A stretch of DNA of 50,734 bases from Novacetimonas hansenii JCM 7643 (GTDB taxonomy: Bacteria; Pseudomonadota; Alphaproteobacteria; Acetobacterales; Acetobacteraceae). The first letter of the stretch is position 1. Each line of letters opens with the position of its first letter. The stretch is from positions 1 through 50,734 of the forward strand of contig NZ_BANE01000067.1 of the NCBI RefSeq assembly GCF_000964405.1, read 5' to 3'. The notes beneath the pieces were generated by a model. The model ran no database searches. It was given only the letters and a program-made list of their open reading frames with translations, and was not told where the DNA came from. Positions 8,554 through 17,755 of the stretch are shown piece after piece. The position numbers were made by a program, and so were the translations under genes.

Positions 8554-9642
8554 GTGGCTGATCATATGCCCGCGCCCGCTTTCCTCAGACGCTTCTTTCC
8601 ACGCGCCAGAAGGGGCGTCATGGGAAATACCCCAGGTCATGGCGTGGGGGATACCGTGGGGAAAAGCGCCACCGTCGGGACCACCACGTCCGCTGTCCTG
8701 CCCTCTGGTATCCTGCCCTCTGGCCTCTCCATGGCCACGCAGGACGGACCCGCCCTGGCACGTGCGCTGGCCGCGCGGATGCCTGCCCTGATCATGACGG
8801 CACGCCGGATCGCACAGGCGGTACAGCAGGGCGGGCATGCCCGACGCCGGGCCGGATCGGGAGAAAATTTCTGGCAATACCGCCCGGCACAACCCGGGGA
8901 GGCCGCATCGCGCATCGACTGGCGACAGTCCGCGCGCGGCGAACGTCCCTTTGTGCGCGAAAACGAGGCACAGACAGCCCAGACTATTTTCATCTGGTGC
9001 GATAACAGTTCTTCCATGAACTGGCACTCCTCCGACACCCTGCCGACCAAGGCGGAAAGCGCCCTTGTGCTGGCGCTGGCGCTGGCGGCGATGCTGCTGC
9101 GGCAGGGGGAACGCGTGCGCCTGCTGGGCGCGGATGGCGCGACGGTCACGGCCATATCGGGTAATGGCGGGCTGGAGCGCATGTCGATAGTGCTGATTGA
9201 TGCGATGCGCCGCCCTTCCCCGCCCGCAACCCTGCCACAGGCCGGACATCTTGCGCGCAATGGGCGACTTGTACTGCTGGGGGACGGGTTATACGATCCG
9301 GCCGCATTTTCGGGCCTGTTGCGCGCGGCGCTGGCGCGACAGGTGCGTACCAGCCTGATCGAGGTTATCGACCCGGCAGAACGCGACATGCCTTATGCCG
9401 GGCGCACGCGGTTCATGGGGCTGGAGGATGAAGCCCCCCTGACCCTGTCTGCCGGGACGGACCTGCGCACCGCCTATCGTGCGGCATTCACGCAGCATCA
9501 ACAGCAGCTTTCGGACCTGTGCCGCGCCGGCGGGAACGCGATGATCACCCAGACCACTGACCAGCCCCCCGAACGTGCCCTGCTGGCGCTGCATGCGCAA
9601 CTTGCCGCGGCCCACCATACAGGCGGGGGGATGCGCGCATGA
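8554..9642 (+). CDS. DUF58 / VWA-like protein, MoxR partner
   Basis: The 362-residue protein has the DUF58 core: FWQYRPAQPGEAASRIDWRQSARG, then a VWA-type metal site start, D150-N-S-S-S, like the MIDAS DxSxS motif. DUF58 proteins are probable MoxR clients. The start shown is GTG; ATG at 8566 is an alternative. The first 60 residues are poorly conserved and include a short repeat (LPSGILPSG). It follows moxR by 8 bases and overlaps the next gene by 4 (ATGA), so the three should be co-translated. Probably cytoplasmic or membrane-associated. Confidence 0.88.
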   Translation: MADHMPAPAFLRRFFPRARRGVMGNTPGHGVGDTVGKSATVGTTTSAVLPSGILPSGLSMATQDGPALARALAARMPALIMTARRIAQAVQQGGHARRRAGSGENFWQYRPAQPGEAASRIDWRQSARGERPFVRENEAQTAQTIFIWCDNSSSMNWHSSDTLPTKAESALVLALALAAMLLRQGERVRLLGADGATVTAISGNGGLERMSIVLIDAMRRPSPPATLPQAGHLARNGRLVLLGDGLYDPAAFSGLLRAALARQVRTSLIEVIDPAERDMPYAGRTRFMGLEDEAPLTLSAGTDLRTAYRAAFTQHQQQLSDLCRAGGNAMITQTTDQPPERALLALHAQLAAAHHTGGGMRA

Positions 9643-12482
9643 TCCTGGCCGCACCATGGGTCTTGTGGGCGTTCGTACTGCTGCCGGTGGTCTGGCTGCT
9701 GTTGCGTGCGCTGCCGCCGCGTCCGCGCGAACAGTCCTTTCCCCCCATCGCCCTTCTGCGCGGGCTGGGCGCGCGCAATGATGACGTGGCACGCGCGCCG
9801 CTGTGGCTGCTGATCCTGCGTTGCATGGCGGTGGTCCTTGTCATCACGGCCTGCGCACAGCCTTTCATCACGCGTGACCGCGCAGGCATCAGCATGTCTG
9901 CGGACACGCTGCTGGTGATCGACAATGGATGGGCCGCCGCCCCCGGCTGGACACAGCGCCTTCGCGCGGTGGACAGCATCCTTGAACGGCTGGCGCGCAA
10001 TGGGCATTCCGTGCGCCTGCTGCTGACGGCGCCACCCACGGGAAATGAGGTCATGCGGGTTGGCGATGCGCAGGACCCTGCGATCATGCGCACGATACTC
10101 GCCCCTTCGGAACCGCAGCCATGGGGGGTGGACCGCCGGGCCGCCACCGGGGCGGTGCGGGCGCTGCTGCAACATGGCTGGCACGGGCCGGTGCTTTATC
10201 TGGCGGACGGAATGGCGACGGGCGATGACGCGGCGTTCGCCACGGCGCTGCGCGATGTCGGTCCGGTGCATGACCTGCGCCTGCCCGATGCGGATATCGT
10301 CACCCTTGCCCCCGGCCATAATGGTGCCGAGGCGCTGGACCTGCGGCTACGCACGGTACCGCGTCCCGTCCTGCGCCAGGTCAGCGTGCGGGCGCAGACC
10401 ATCGACAACAGCACGCTACAGGTCCTGCATGTTACGATGCCCCCTGATGCACGTCAGGCCGATGTGCGGCTGACGCTGCCGGTGGAACTGCGCAACCAAC
10501 TGGACCATGTGGAGGTCGATGCCATCAATGGCCCCGCCAGCGTACGACTGCTGGATGAAAATGACCGCAGGCGCCCGGTGGGCCTGATTTCGGGCAACGC
10601 GTCGGATACCCCCCTGATGGGCAGCCTGTTCTATCTGCGCCGGGCGTTGGCGCCGGGGGCGGAACTGCGCGAAGGGACACTTGACACATTGCTGTCGCGT
10701 CCCCTGTCCATCCTGATCGCCCCGGACGGCACGCTGGGCAGTCCCGATGCACGCCACAAGGTCGAGGAATGGGTCCGCAGGGGCGGCACACTGATCCGCT
10801 TTTCCGGCCCGCTGCTTGTACAGGCCGCGGGTGGCACCGGCATTGCCCCCCCCGTCCCTGCCGACGGACCGCGTACCGATACACCCCCGGCCGAGACCAC
10901 TTCGCGCGATATACACGGGGCCAATACCTCTGTGGCGGATACCCTGCTGCCGGTGCCGCTGATGGATGGGGAACGCGTGCTGGGTGGTGCGATGTCGTGG
11001 AGCAAGCCTGAACATCTTGCCGCTTTCGATGCGCGCTCGCCCTTCCATGACCTGCCGGTGCCTGCCGATGTCACGGTGTCCAAACAGGTGCTGGCACGGC
11101 CCTCGACCGATCTGGACACCCATACATGGGCCCGGCTGGTGGACGGGACGCCGCTGGTGACGCATGCGGCACTGGGGGCGGGACAGGTTGTGCTGTTTCA
11201 TGTCACCAGCACGGCAGACTGGTCCAACCTGCCGCTGTCCGGCCTGTTCGTCGGCATGCTGCAACGGCTTGGCGAACGGGCGGTCGGCATTGAAACCCCG
11301 GCGGACCAGAGCCTGCTGTCACCTTACATGACGCTTGATGGCGCGGGGGTGGAAGGTCCACCCCCCGCAGGCGCGCAGGCCGTACGTGCCGATGCGTTCG
11401 GACATATCGCGGTATCCGCGGCGCATCCGCCGGGCCTGTACGGCCCACGCGCGTCGCGCCGGGCGCTGAATATCGGCGATGATGCGGGGGAAATGCTGCC
11501 GCAACAGCCGGTTGGTACGGTCATGGACCTGCGCGGGCAAACCCCCGACCTCGCACTGGGACCGATCCTGGCGGTATTGGCGCTGGGGCTGGTTCTGGTG
11601 GACGGGATCGCCGCGATCCTGATGCGTTCGGGCATGATCCGCGCGGGCGGGGGGCGCACGAACGGACGGCGGGCGGGACTTGTCAGCGCCGTCATCCTTG
11701 CGGCACTGGCATCGGCGCCCTCCGCGCCCGCATGGGCCGAAACACGCGACGTGCCGGGGGCGGCACTGGAAACGCGTCTGGGCTATATCATCACGAACCA
11801 CGCCGATATCGACGACGTCTCGCGCGAGGGGCTGCAGGGCCTGTCGGATTACGTGAATGCCCGCACCTCCGCCGTGCTGGGCCATCCCGATGCGCTGGTG
11901 CCCGAACGCGATGACCTGTCTTATTATCCCATGATCTACTGGCCGGTAACAGCGGACGCCACCGCCACACCCGCGCGCACGGCGGCGCTGAACGCCTATA
12001 TGCGCCATGGCGGTATTCTGATGATCGACACGCAGGGGCAGGACCCCGCCACGGCCCAGGCGGGAAATGACGACAGCTTTACCGGTTCCGCCCCCGGAAC
12101 CGCGGCCGCATTGCGACGCATGACGGCGGGTCTGGACATCCCGCCCCTGACGAAGCTGGATGACCACCACGTCCTGACGCACACGTTCTACCTGCTGCAT
12201 GACTTTCCCGGCCGTTATGACGGGATGCCCGTATGGGTTGCGCAGGAAGGCGACAGCACCAATGATGGCGTCAGCCCCGTCATCATCGGCAGCAATGACT
12301 GGGCGCATGCATGGGCGGTGGATGACAGTGGCGGCACGCCCTATGCCACCATCCCCGACGGCCCCGAACAGAGGACGCTGGCCTATCGCTTTGGCGTCAA
12401 TGCCGTGCTGTATGCCCTGACGGGGAATTACAAGGCAGATCAGGTCCATGTCCCGGCCCTGTTGAAGCGCCTGGGGGAATGA
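9639..12482 (+). CDS. BatA/DUF4159 membrane protein
   Basis: The 947-residue protein starts with an aerotolerance-regulator (BatA) N-terminal region: two helices, MILAAPWVLWAFVLLPVVWLL and LLILRCMAVVLVITACAQPF. A degenerate VWA-like segment (TLLVIDNGWAAA) lacks the usual MIDAS Ser pair. Further helices lie at about 635-657 (LGPILAVLALGLVLVDGIAAIL) and 680-700. The C-terminal 250 residues form a DUF4159 domain (YYPMIYWPVT, GGILMIDTQGQ). This fusion is common beside MoxR and DUF58 in alphaproteobacteria, and its biochemical role is unknown. It probably spans the inner membrane with large periplasmic domains. It overlaps its neighbours by 4 bases at both ends. Confidence 0.87.
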   Translation: MILAAPWVLWAFVLLPVVWLLLRALPPRPREQSFPPIALLRGLGARNDDVARAPLWLLILRCMAVVLVITACAQPFITRDRAGISMSADTLLVIDNGWAAAPGWTQRLRAVDSILERLARNGHSVRLLLTAPPTGNEVMRVGDAQDPAIMRTILAPSEPQPWGVDRRAATGAVRALLQHGWHGPVLYLADGMATGDDAAFATALRDVGPVHDLRLPDADIVTLAPGHNGAEALDLRLRTVPRPVLRQVSVRAQTIDNSTLQVLHVTMPPDARQADVRLTLPVELRNQLDHVEVDAINGPASVRLLDENDRRRPVGLISGNASDTPLMGSLFYLRRALAPGAELREGTLDTLLSRPLSILIAPDGTLGSPDARHKVEEWVRRGGTLIRFSGPLLVQAAGGTGIAPPVPADGPRTDTPPAETTSRDIHGANTSVADTLLPVPLMDGERVLGGAMSWSKPEHLAAFDARSPFHDLPVPADVTVSKQVLARPSTDLDTHTWARLVDGTPLVTHAALGAGQVVLFHVTSTADWSNLPLSGLFVGMLQRLGERAVGIETPADQSLLSPYMTLDGAGVEGPPPAGAQAVRADAFGHIAVSAAHPPGLYGPRASRRALNIGDDAGEMLPQQPVGTVMDLRGQTPDLALGPILAVLALGLVLVDGIAAILMRSGMIRAGGGRTNGRRAGLVSAVILAALASAPSAPAWAETRDVPGAALETRLGYIITNHADIDDVSREGLQGLSDYVNARTSAVLGHPDALVPERDDLSYYPMIYWPVTADATATPARTAALNAYMRHGGILMIDTQGQDPATAQAGNDDSFTGSAPGTAAALRRMTAGLDIPPLTKLDDHHVLTHTFYLLHDFPGRYDGMPVWVAQEGDSTNDGVSPVIIGSNDWAHAWAVDDSGGTPYATIPDGPEQRTLAYRFGVNAVLYALTGNYKADQVHVPALLKRLGE

Positions 12483-14623
12483 TGCCGTCACTTGACCGCC
12501 TGCATCACATGATCGGCTTTCAGCCGCTGGTACCACCATGGCTGCTCTGGGTGCTGGGCGGCGCGCTTCTTGCGATGGGTGCATGGGGGATCGCACGCCG
12601 CGCACGGGGCACCACGTGGCGGGTGCTGGCGGGTGCCGGGCTTGTACTATGGCTGTCGGGGCCACAGCGGTTACGCGAAAGCTGGCATCCCCTGCCGCAG
12701 ACGGCGCTTGTGGTGGTGGACCAGTCGGCGTCCATGTCCATCCGCGACCGCGCGGTCATGGCCCATCGCGCCGCCGAACGCGTGCAGGAGGAAATCGGCC
12801 ATATCGACGGGTTGCAGACCCGCACCATTACCGTGCGCGACGCCCATCATGACGGCACGCGCCTGTTTTCCGCCCTGACACAGGCGGCATCGGACATCCC
12901 GCCCTCACGCCTGGCCGGTGCGGTCATGATTACCGACGGGCAGGTTCACGACATCCCGGCCCAGTTGCCCGAAGTCCTGACACCACCGGATGCGCAGGGC
13001 CATCGCCTGACCCTGCCGTTGCATGTGCTGCTGACGGGACAGGGCGAGGAAACGGATCGCCGCCTGCGCATCCTGCAGGCGCCGCCTTATGGCATCGTGG
13101 GGCAGGACGTGACGATCCGTGTGGAAGTGGACGACCTTGGCCGTCCCGACGCCCGGAACGCCACGACGGAACTGACGATGACACAGGGCGGCGCACAGCC
13201 CAGCAGCCGGATCGTACGGATCGGACAGCCACAGGACATCACCCTGCCTGTTACCCATCCTGGCCCGATGCTGGTGGGACTGTCGGTACCGGAACTGCCC
13301 GGTGAGGCATCGGATATCAACAACCGCGATATCGTGCGTATCAACGGCGTGCGCGACCGGCTGCGTGTATTGCTGGTTTCGGGCACGCCCAACCAGGGCG
13401 AACGCGTATGGCGGCGGCTGCTGAAGGCCGATCCGTCGGTCGATCTGGTCCATTTCACCATCCTGCGCCCACCCGACAAGGATGACGGCACGCCGCTATC
13501 GGATCTCGCGCTGATTGCATTTCCCGTCAACGAACTGTTCCAGCAGAAGATCGGGCAGTTCGACCTTATCATCCTCGACGGGTTTGAAAATCACGGCATC
13601 CTGCCCCAGGCCTATCTGCGCAACATCGCCAACCATGTGCGCGAGGGCGGCGGCCTGCTGCTGATTGGCGGGCCGGAGTTCATCGGTCCGGGGTCGTTGC
13701 AGGACACGCCCCTGTCGGAAATCCTGCCTGCCCATATCACGCCCGACGGGGTGAGGAACGAGAAGTTCCGCCCCATGCTGACCGAAGCGGGGCAGCGTCA
13801 TCCCGTGACGGCGCGGCTGCCCGGTGCCCCGGCATCAGCCGGCGGGCCGGGCTGGGGGCCATGGTATCGCAGCCTGGCATCCGATTCCGTCAATGGGGAA
13901 GTGCTGATGACCGGCCCGCATGAGCAGCCTCTTCTGGTGCTGGACCATGCGGACAAGGGACGTGTGGCCTTCCTGATGTCGGATCAGGCGTGGCTGTGGT
14001 CGCATGGAGAGGGCGGCGGAGGCCCACAGTCCGAACTGCTGCGGCGGATTTCACACTGGCTGATGAAAGAGCCGGAGCTGGAGGAAAACCAGCTTGAGGC
14101 AGAAATCACGGGCGGGCAGCTCAACATCACCCGTCGTTCTCTCCTCCCCGCGCCACCCGCGATGGTGCGCGTGACCCATCCCGACGGCACGATGCAGCAG
14201 GTCCCCCTGACCGCGACAGGGGACAAGGGCGTCACCACGGCGCACCTTCCGGCCCGCGAAAACGGGATCTGGAGCGTACGTGACAGCGATGGGCATGAGG
14301 CATTCGCGGCCCCCCGCGCCGAAGATCCGCAGGAATTCGCAGACCTGCGCGCCACCGCAACGCGCCTGCAGCCGCTTGTCGCGATGACGGGCGGTGGCAT
14401 GCACTGGCTGGGAAAACGGGCGGAGAGCGCATCACTGCCCGCGATCGGAATGGTCAATGGCGCGGCGCATTCGACGGCTGAGCGTTTCGACTTTCCCGAC
14501 CGCCATGCCCATATCGTGACCGGACAGCAGGCACATGCGTTGCTGCCGCCATGGGCGGTGCTGCTGTTCGTGCTGTCGATGCTGATGCTCGGCTGGTGGC
14601 GCGAAGGGCGCGCACGGGCATGA
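12479..14623 (+). CDS. Membrane protein with VWA and glutamine-amidotransferase-like domains
   Basis: The 714-residue protein has two N-terminal helices (about 17-36 and 42-60) and then a VWA-like segment with an intact DxSxS start (VVVDQSASMSIRD, about 82-86). A Rossmann-like GATase1-type domain follows (FDLIILDGFENHG to REGGGLLLIGGPEFIG, about 360-410). No catalytic Cys of true amidotransferases is visible. A final helix is at 688-707 (PWAVLLFVLSMLMLGWW). It is the last of the tightly coupled MoxR cluster. Family knowledge suggests a structural or binding partner of the DUF4159 protein. The substrate is unknown. Confidence 0.85.
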   Translation: MMPSLDRLHHMIGFQPLVPPWLLWVLGGALLAMGAWGIARRARGTTWRVLAGAGLVLWLSGPQRLRESWHPLPQTALVVVDQSASMSIRDRAVMAHRAAERVQEEIGHIDGLQTRTITVRDAHHDGTRLFSALTQAASDIPPSRLAGAVMITDGQVHDIPAQLPEVLTPPDAQGHRLTLPLHVLLTGQGEETDRRLRILQAPPYGIVGQDVTIRVEVDDLGRPDARNATTELTMTQGGAQPSSRIVRIGQPQDITLPVTHPGPMLVGLSVPELPGEASDINNRDIVRINGVRDRLRVLLVSGTPNQGERVWRRLLKADPSVDLVHFTILRPPDKDDGTPLSDLALIAFPVNELFQQKIGQFDLIILDGFENHGILPQAYLRNIANHVREGGGLLLIGGPEFIGPGSLQDTPLSEILPAHITPDGVRNEKFRPMLTEAGQRHPVTARLPGAPASAGGPGWGPWYRSLASDSVNGEVLMTGPHEQPLLVLDHADKGRVAFLMSDQAWLWSHGEGGGGPQSELLRRISHWLMKEPELEENQLEAEITGGQLNITRRSLLPAPPAMVRVTHPDGTMQQVPLTATGDKGVTTAHLPARENGIWSVRDSDGHEAFAAPRAEDPQEFADLRATATRLQPLVAMTGGGMHWLGKRAESASLPAIGMVNGAAHSTAERFDFPDRHAHIVTGQQAHALLPPWAVLLFVLSMLMLGWWREGRARA

Positions 14624-14727
14624 GACTAAAGTTTGCGTTACCCTGCCACCGTGCGATATTGCTGCGCTACGGGGTAATGCACACCTGCATCGCGTACGGC
14701 GCGCGGCGTTTATTCATGGGACACGAC

Positions 14728-15330
14728 ATGCTTTCCAGACCAGGCATCGGGCTTCTTGCGGCGTTTTTCCTGTCGGCCGTTCCTTTCGCCACCGTGCCGC
14801 TGCACATGGCCCATGCGCAGGATGCCGATGATGCGGAAGCCGAGGCCGACGCCGCCGATGCCGCCAAGAAGGCGGAGGCCCGACGCGCCGCCAAGGCCGC
14901 CGCCCCCCCGGCCGCCCTGCCTGGTGCGGAGTCGAACGAAGAAGTGCGCGGCCATGCCAGCAATGACATGAACCCGACCGATGCCCTGTTCGACGCCATT
15001 AACCGTGGCAGCCTTGGCGCAGCGAAAGAAGCACTGAACCGTGGGGCGGACATGACCGCGCATAACGTGCTGGGCCAGAGCCCGCTGGACATGGCCATCG
15101 ACCTGAACCGCAACGACATTACATTCCTGCTGCTGTCGATGCGCACCTTCTCCGATTCCGACCCACATTTCGCATCCGGTTCGACCCAGGGGCCGGACAT
15201 GGATGAAGCCGCGGATACGGTCCGCACGCCACCTCTGGCCGGGCGGGCCAGACATGTTGACTCACGCTATGACGTAACCGGTGGCCATGCGAAACCGGCG
15301 GCGGGCTTCCTCGGGTTTGGCGGTAGCTGA
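14728..15330 (+). CDS. Small secreted ankyrin-repeat-like protein
   Basis: The 200-residue protein from this start has a clear signal peptide (MLSRPGIGLLAAFFLSAVPF up to AHA-QD). An Ala/Asp/Glu/Lys-rich linker (about 33-67) is followed by one or two ankyrin-type helices (DALFDAINRGSLGAAKEALN, GADMTAHNVLGQSPLDMAID, about 88-135). Starts at 14716 and 14620 are also in frame. I favour 14728 because GGGA precedes it and the signal peptide begins there. It lies 104 bases behind the MoxR cluster in the same direction and ends convergently with the D12 methyltransferase gene. It may be a periplasmic protein-binding partner. Function is unknown. Confidence 0.75.
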   Translation: MLSRPGIGLLAAFFLSAVPFATVPLHMAHAQDADDAEAEADAADAAKKAEARRAAKAAAPPAALPGAESNEEVRGHASNDMNPTDALFDAINRGSLGAAKEALNRGADMTAHNVLGQSPLDMAIDLNRNDITFLLLSMRTFSDSDPHFASGSTQGPDMDEAADTVRTPPLAGRARHVDSRYDVTGGHAKPAAGFLGFGGS

Positions 15331-15362
15331 CGCACACCACGCGGCTGGCACCCCAGGCCCTT

Positions 15363-16616
15363 TCACCCCCCGGCAGAAGCCGTTTCGGGATGCTGCGCCA
15401 GGATGCGCGCCTCCGCCATGCGGATTTCGTCCACGATCTGTGTCACCGTGCGCGTGCATCGCTGCCCCACACGCGTCAGGAGGATGAATTCCACATTCAT
15501 CGGTTTGGATGAAAAACGCTGGCTGCTGACGCGGTAACGCTTGTAGCCGCGTGTAAAGACCGATACCTGCCCCAGCGCCCGGTTCGCCGCGACCATATCA
15601 GGCAGGTCAATCATCCCGTCAGTGCTGTAACTTGTGGCGATCCAGCGCACGGGCAACGTCTCCAGCAGGCGGGCATAGGCCTGCGTGGCGCGATCGCGGT
15701 AATTATAGGCGCTGCGCCGCACGGTGCGCCAGTCAGTGCGGATCGCAGCCTTGTCACGTCCGCTGATCTTGGGTGAAAGGGCAGGCTGGTCCCACAGCAC
15801 GATGCTGTTGAGGACATGGTAATTCGCGCCATAGGGATGCTGGTTATAAGGCGGGTCGATATAGGCAATGGCCGGACCGCGAAGATAGGGGCGCAGGTTG
15901 CGCGCAACGTCCTGCGCATCGGCGCGCAGCACAACATTGTCACGCCCATTATCAAGGAACGTCGCAGGGCGCAGGCACAGGTCGGCGGCGATACGGTACA
16001 GCGCGGTGCCCGTCCGTCCACCCCACCCATTGTGAAACCCCTTGAACAGGCCACTGGTATTGCTGTTGTAACATGCACTGAACAGCAAGGGCGCCAGAAG
16101 GCACGCGCGCTGCACTGGCGACAGCAGGCCCTCGGCCTCCCACGTTGCCACCTGTTCACGGATGGCGTCGATCCGCCGCCCGTTCTTGCGCATATAGAAC
16201 ATGCGGTCACGCGCCACATCATAGGCGTCGTCATCGTCAGGACAGAGGTGACGCGTCACCCATCCATCCACCGGCGGTAACGCATTGAGGCGCGCCATGA
16301 CCTCCTCATACCCCACACCATTGAAAAACAATGGTGCGCGCTGCGCCAGAAGGTAACAGTTGCCAAGAACCTCGCCATAAGGTTCCCAGTCATTGGCAAT
16401 CACGCGAAAGCCCATCTGCTTGGCCAGCCGCCCGACAACCCCCGTTCCGGCGAAGAGGTCTACGAAATCTGTGGCATTGGGGGGCTCCCCGGTTGCCGCG
16501 ATCGCCCTGGCGATCAGGTCGAGCAGCTTTCGCTTGCTACCGATATAGGGAATGAGCTGGCTGAACAGGAAATCGTCGGTACTGTTCGCGGAATGCGCTG
16601 TGCGGTTCCATTCCAT
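15363..16616 (-). CDS. D12-class N6-adenine DNA methyltransferase
   Basis: The 417-residue protein transfers a methyl group from S-adenosylmethionine to adenine in DNA. The order of motifs is that of the D12 (alpha) class: the PYIGSKRKLL motif near the N-terminus, the SAM-binding DLFAGTGVVG, and late in the protein the catalytic YIDPPYNQHPYGANYH. The family includes Dam and many restriction-modification enzymes. The target sequence cannot be inferred. I start it at ATG 16616; upstream in-frame codons run into the end of ccrM and are not family-like. It follows ccrM by 22 bases on the same strand and probably shares its transcript. No restriction endonuclease gene is near, so it looks solitary. 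Confidence 0.88.
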   Translation of the reverse strand: MEWNRTAHSANSTDDFLFSQLIPYIGSKRKLLDLIARAIAATGEPPNATDFVDLFAGTGVVGRLAKQMGFRVIANDWEPYGEVLGNCYLLAQRAPLFFNGVGYEEVMARLNALPPVDGWVTRHLCPDDDDAYDVARDRMFYMRKNGRRIDAIREQVATWEAEGLLSPVQRACLLAPLLFSACYNSNTSGLFKGFHNGWGGRTGTALYRIAADLCLRPATFLDNGRDNVVLRADAQDVARNLRPYLRGPAIAYIDPPYNQHPYGANYHVLNSIVLWDQPALSPKISGRDKAAIRTDWRTVRRSAYNYRDRATQAYARLLETLPVRWIATSYSTDGMIDLPDMVAANRALGQVSVFTRGYKRYRVSSQRFSSKPMNVEFILLTRVGQRCTRTVTQIVDEIRMAEARILAQHPETASAGG

Positions 16617-16638
16617 CGCCTGCCGCCCGCCCGGACGA

Positions 16639-17748
16639 TTACGCCCGGGCCTGCTCCGCCCCCTGTTCCGCGCGCAGTTCATTGCGCAGGATATCCAGCG
16701 GCTGCAACACCCCTGCACGTTCGAAATGCCAGAAGGTCCAGCCGTTGCATGATGGCGCGTTCGTCAGGGTTGCCCCCAGCTTGTGAATGGACCCGCGATG
16801 ACCTCCGCTGATCAGGGTGCCATCGGGGGCCACGGTGGCGGATACGCGCTTCTGCCGGTCCATCAGGACCGTGCCCGGCGGCAATATCGCGCGTTCAACC
16901 AGTGTACCGAACGGAATACGTGGGCATTCACGCCGTGCGGGCGTGGTCAGCACACTGTCGAGTGGTACGGGCTTTTCACGCCGGGCACGGCCAATCGCCG
17001 CCTCGGCATAATCGGGGTGGCGTTCGATACCGATAAAGCGCCGCCGCAGCCTGCGCGCCATCGCGGGCGTGGTGCCAGTGCCGGTAAAGGGGTCAAGCAC
17101 CACGTCATCAACATTGGTGGACGCAATCAGCACGCGATGCAGCAGGCTTTCGGGCTTTTGTGTCGGATGCAGTTTCAGCCCATGTTCATTGCGCAGCCGC
17201 TCCCCCCCCGTGCAGAGCGGAAGGTACCAGTCCGAGCGCATCTGCACATCGTCATTAAGCGCCTTCATCGCCTGGTAATTGAAGCGATAGCGACTGTCGG
17301 GACCACGTGCCGCCCAGATCAGGGTTTCATGCGCATTGGTAAAGCGCCGCCCCCGGAAATTGGGCATCGGGTTGGATTTACGCCAGATCACATCATTAAG
17401 GATCCAGAACCCCAGATCCTGCAGGATTGCGCCGATGCGAAAGATGTTGTGATAGGACCCGATCACCCAGATCGTCCCGTCCTTGCGCAGGACGCGCCGC
17501 GCCTCGCTCAGCCAGGCGCGGGTGAAGCGGTCATAAGCCTGCAGGTCCGCAAATTTGTCCCAGTCATCATCGACGCCATCGACGATGCTGTCATCAGGGC
17601 GACGCAACTCCCCGCGTAATTGCAGGTTATAGGGGGGATCGGCAAAGACACAGTCGATCGACCCGGCAGGCAGGGTCTGCATCATTTCCACGCAGTCGCC
17701 GCGCAGGATCTGGTCCAGCGGCAGTTCCATCATGACTGCACCGCTCAT
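16639..17748 (-). CDS. ccrM: CcrM-type cell-cycle DNA adenine methyltransferase (GANTC)
   Basis: The 369-residue beta-class methyltransferase has the catalytic VFADPPYNLQLRG near residue 36 and the SAM motif DPFTGTGTT later. The C-terminal CcrM-specific region is present (SGGHRGSIHKLGA and CNGWTFWHF). In Caulobacter CcrM (358 residues) methylates the A of GANTC just before division and controls cell-cycle genes. The motif set and the rnhB neighbour make this assignment strong. ATG 17748 is used; 17733 or 17730 would give a start closer to Caulobacter's. None has a strong ribosome site, which may fit coupling to rnhB, whose stop lies 8 bases before. A cluster of GANTC sites upstream suggests autoregulation. 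Confidence 0.95.
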   Translation of the reverse strand: MSGAVMMELPLDQILRGDCVEMMQTLPAGSIDCVFADPPYNLQLRGELRRPDDSIVDGVDDDWDKFADLQAYDRFTRAWLSEARRVLRKDGTIWVIGSYHNIFRIGAILQDLGFWILNDVIWRKSNPMPNFRGRRFTNAHETLIWAARGPDSRYRFNYQAMKALNDDVQMRSDWYLPLCTGGERLRNEHGLKLHPTQKPESLLHRVLIASTNVDDVVLDPFTGTGTTPAMARRLRRRFIGIERHPDYAEAAIGRARREKPVPLDSVLTTPARRECPRIPFGTLVERAILPPGTVLMDRQKRVSATVAPDGTLISGGHRGSIHKLGATLTNAPSCNGWTFWHFERAGVLQPLDILRNELRAEQGAEQARA

Positions 17749-17755
17749 GAGTTTG

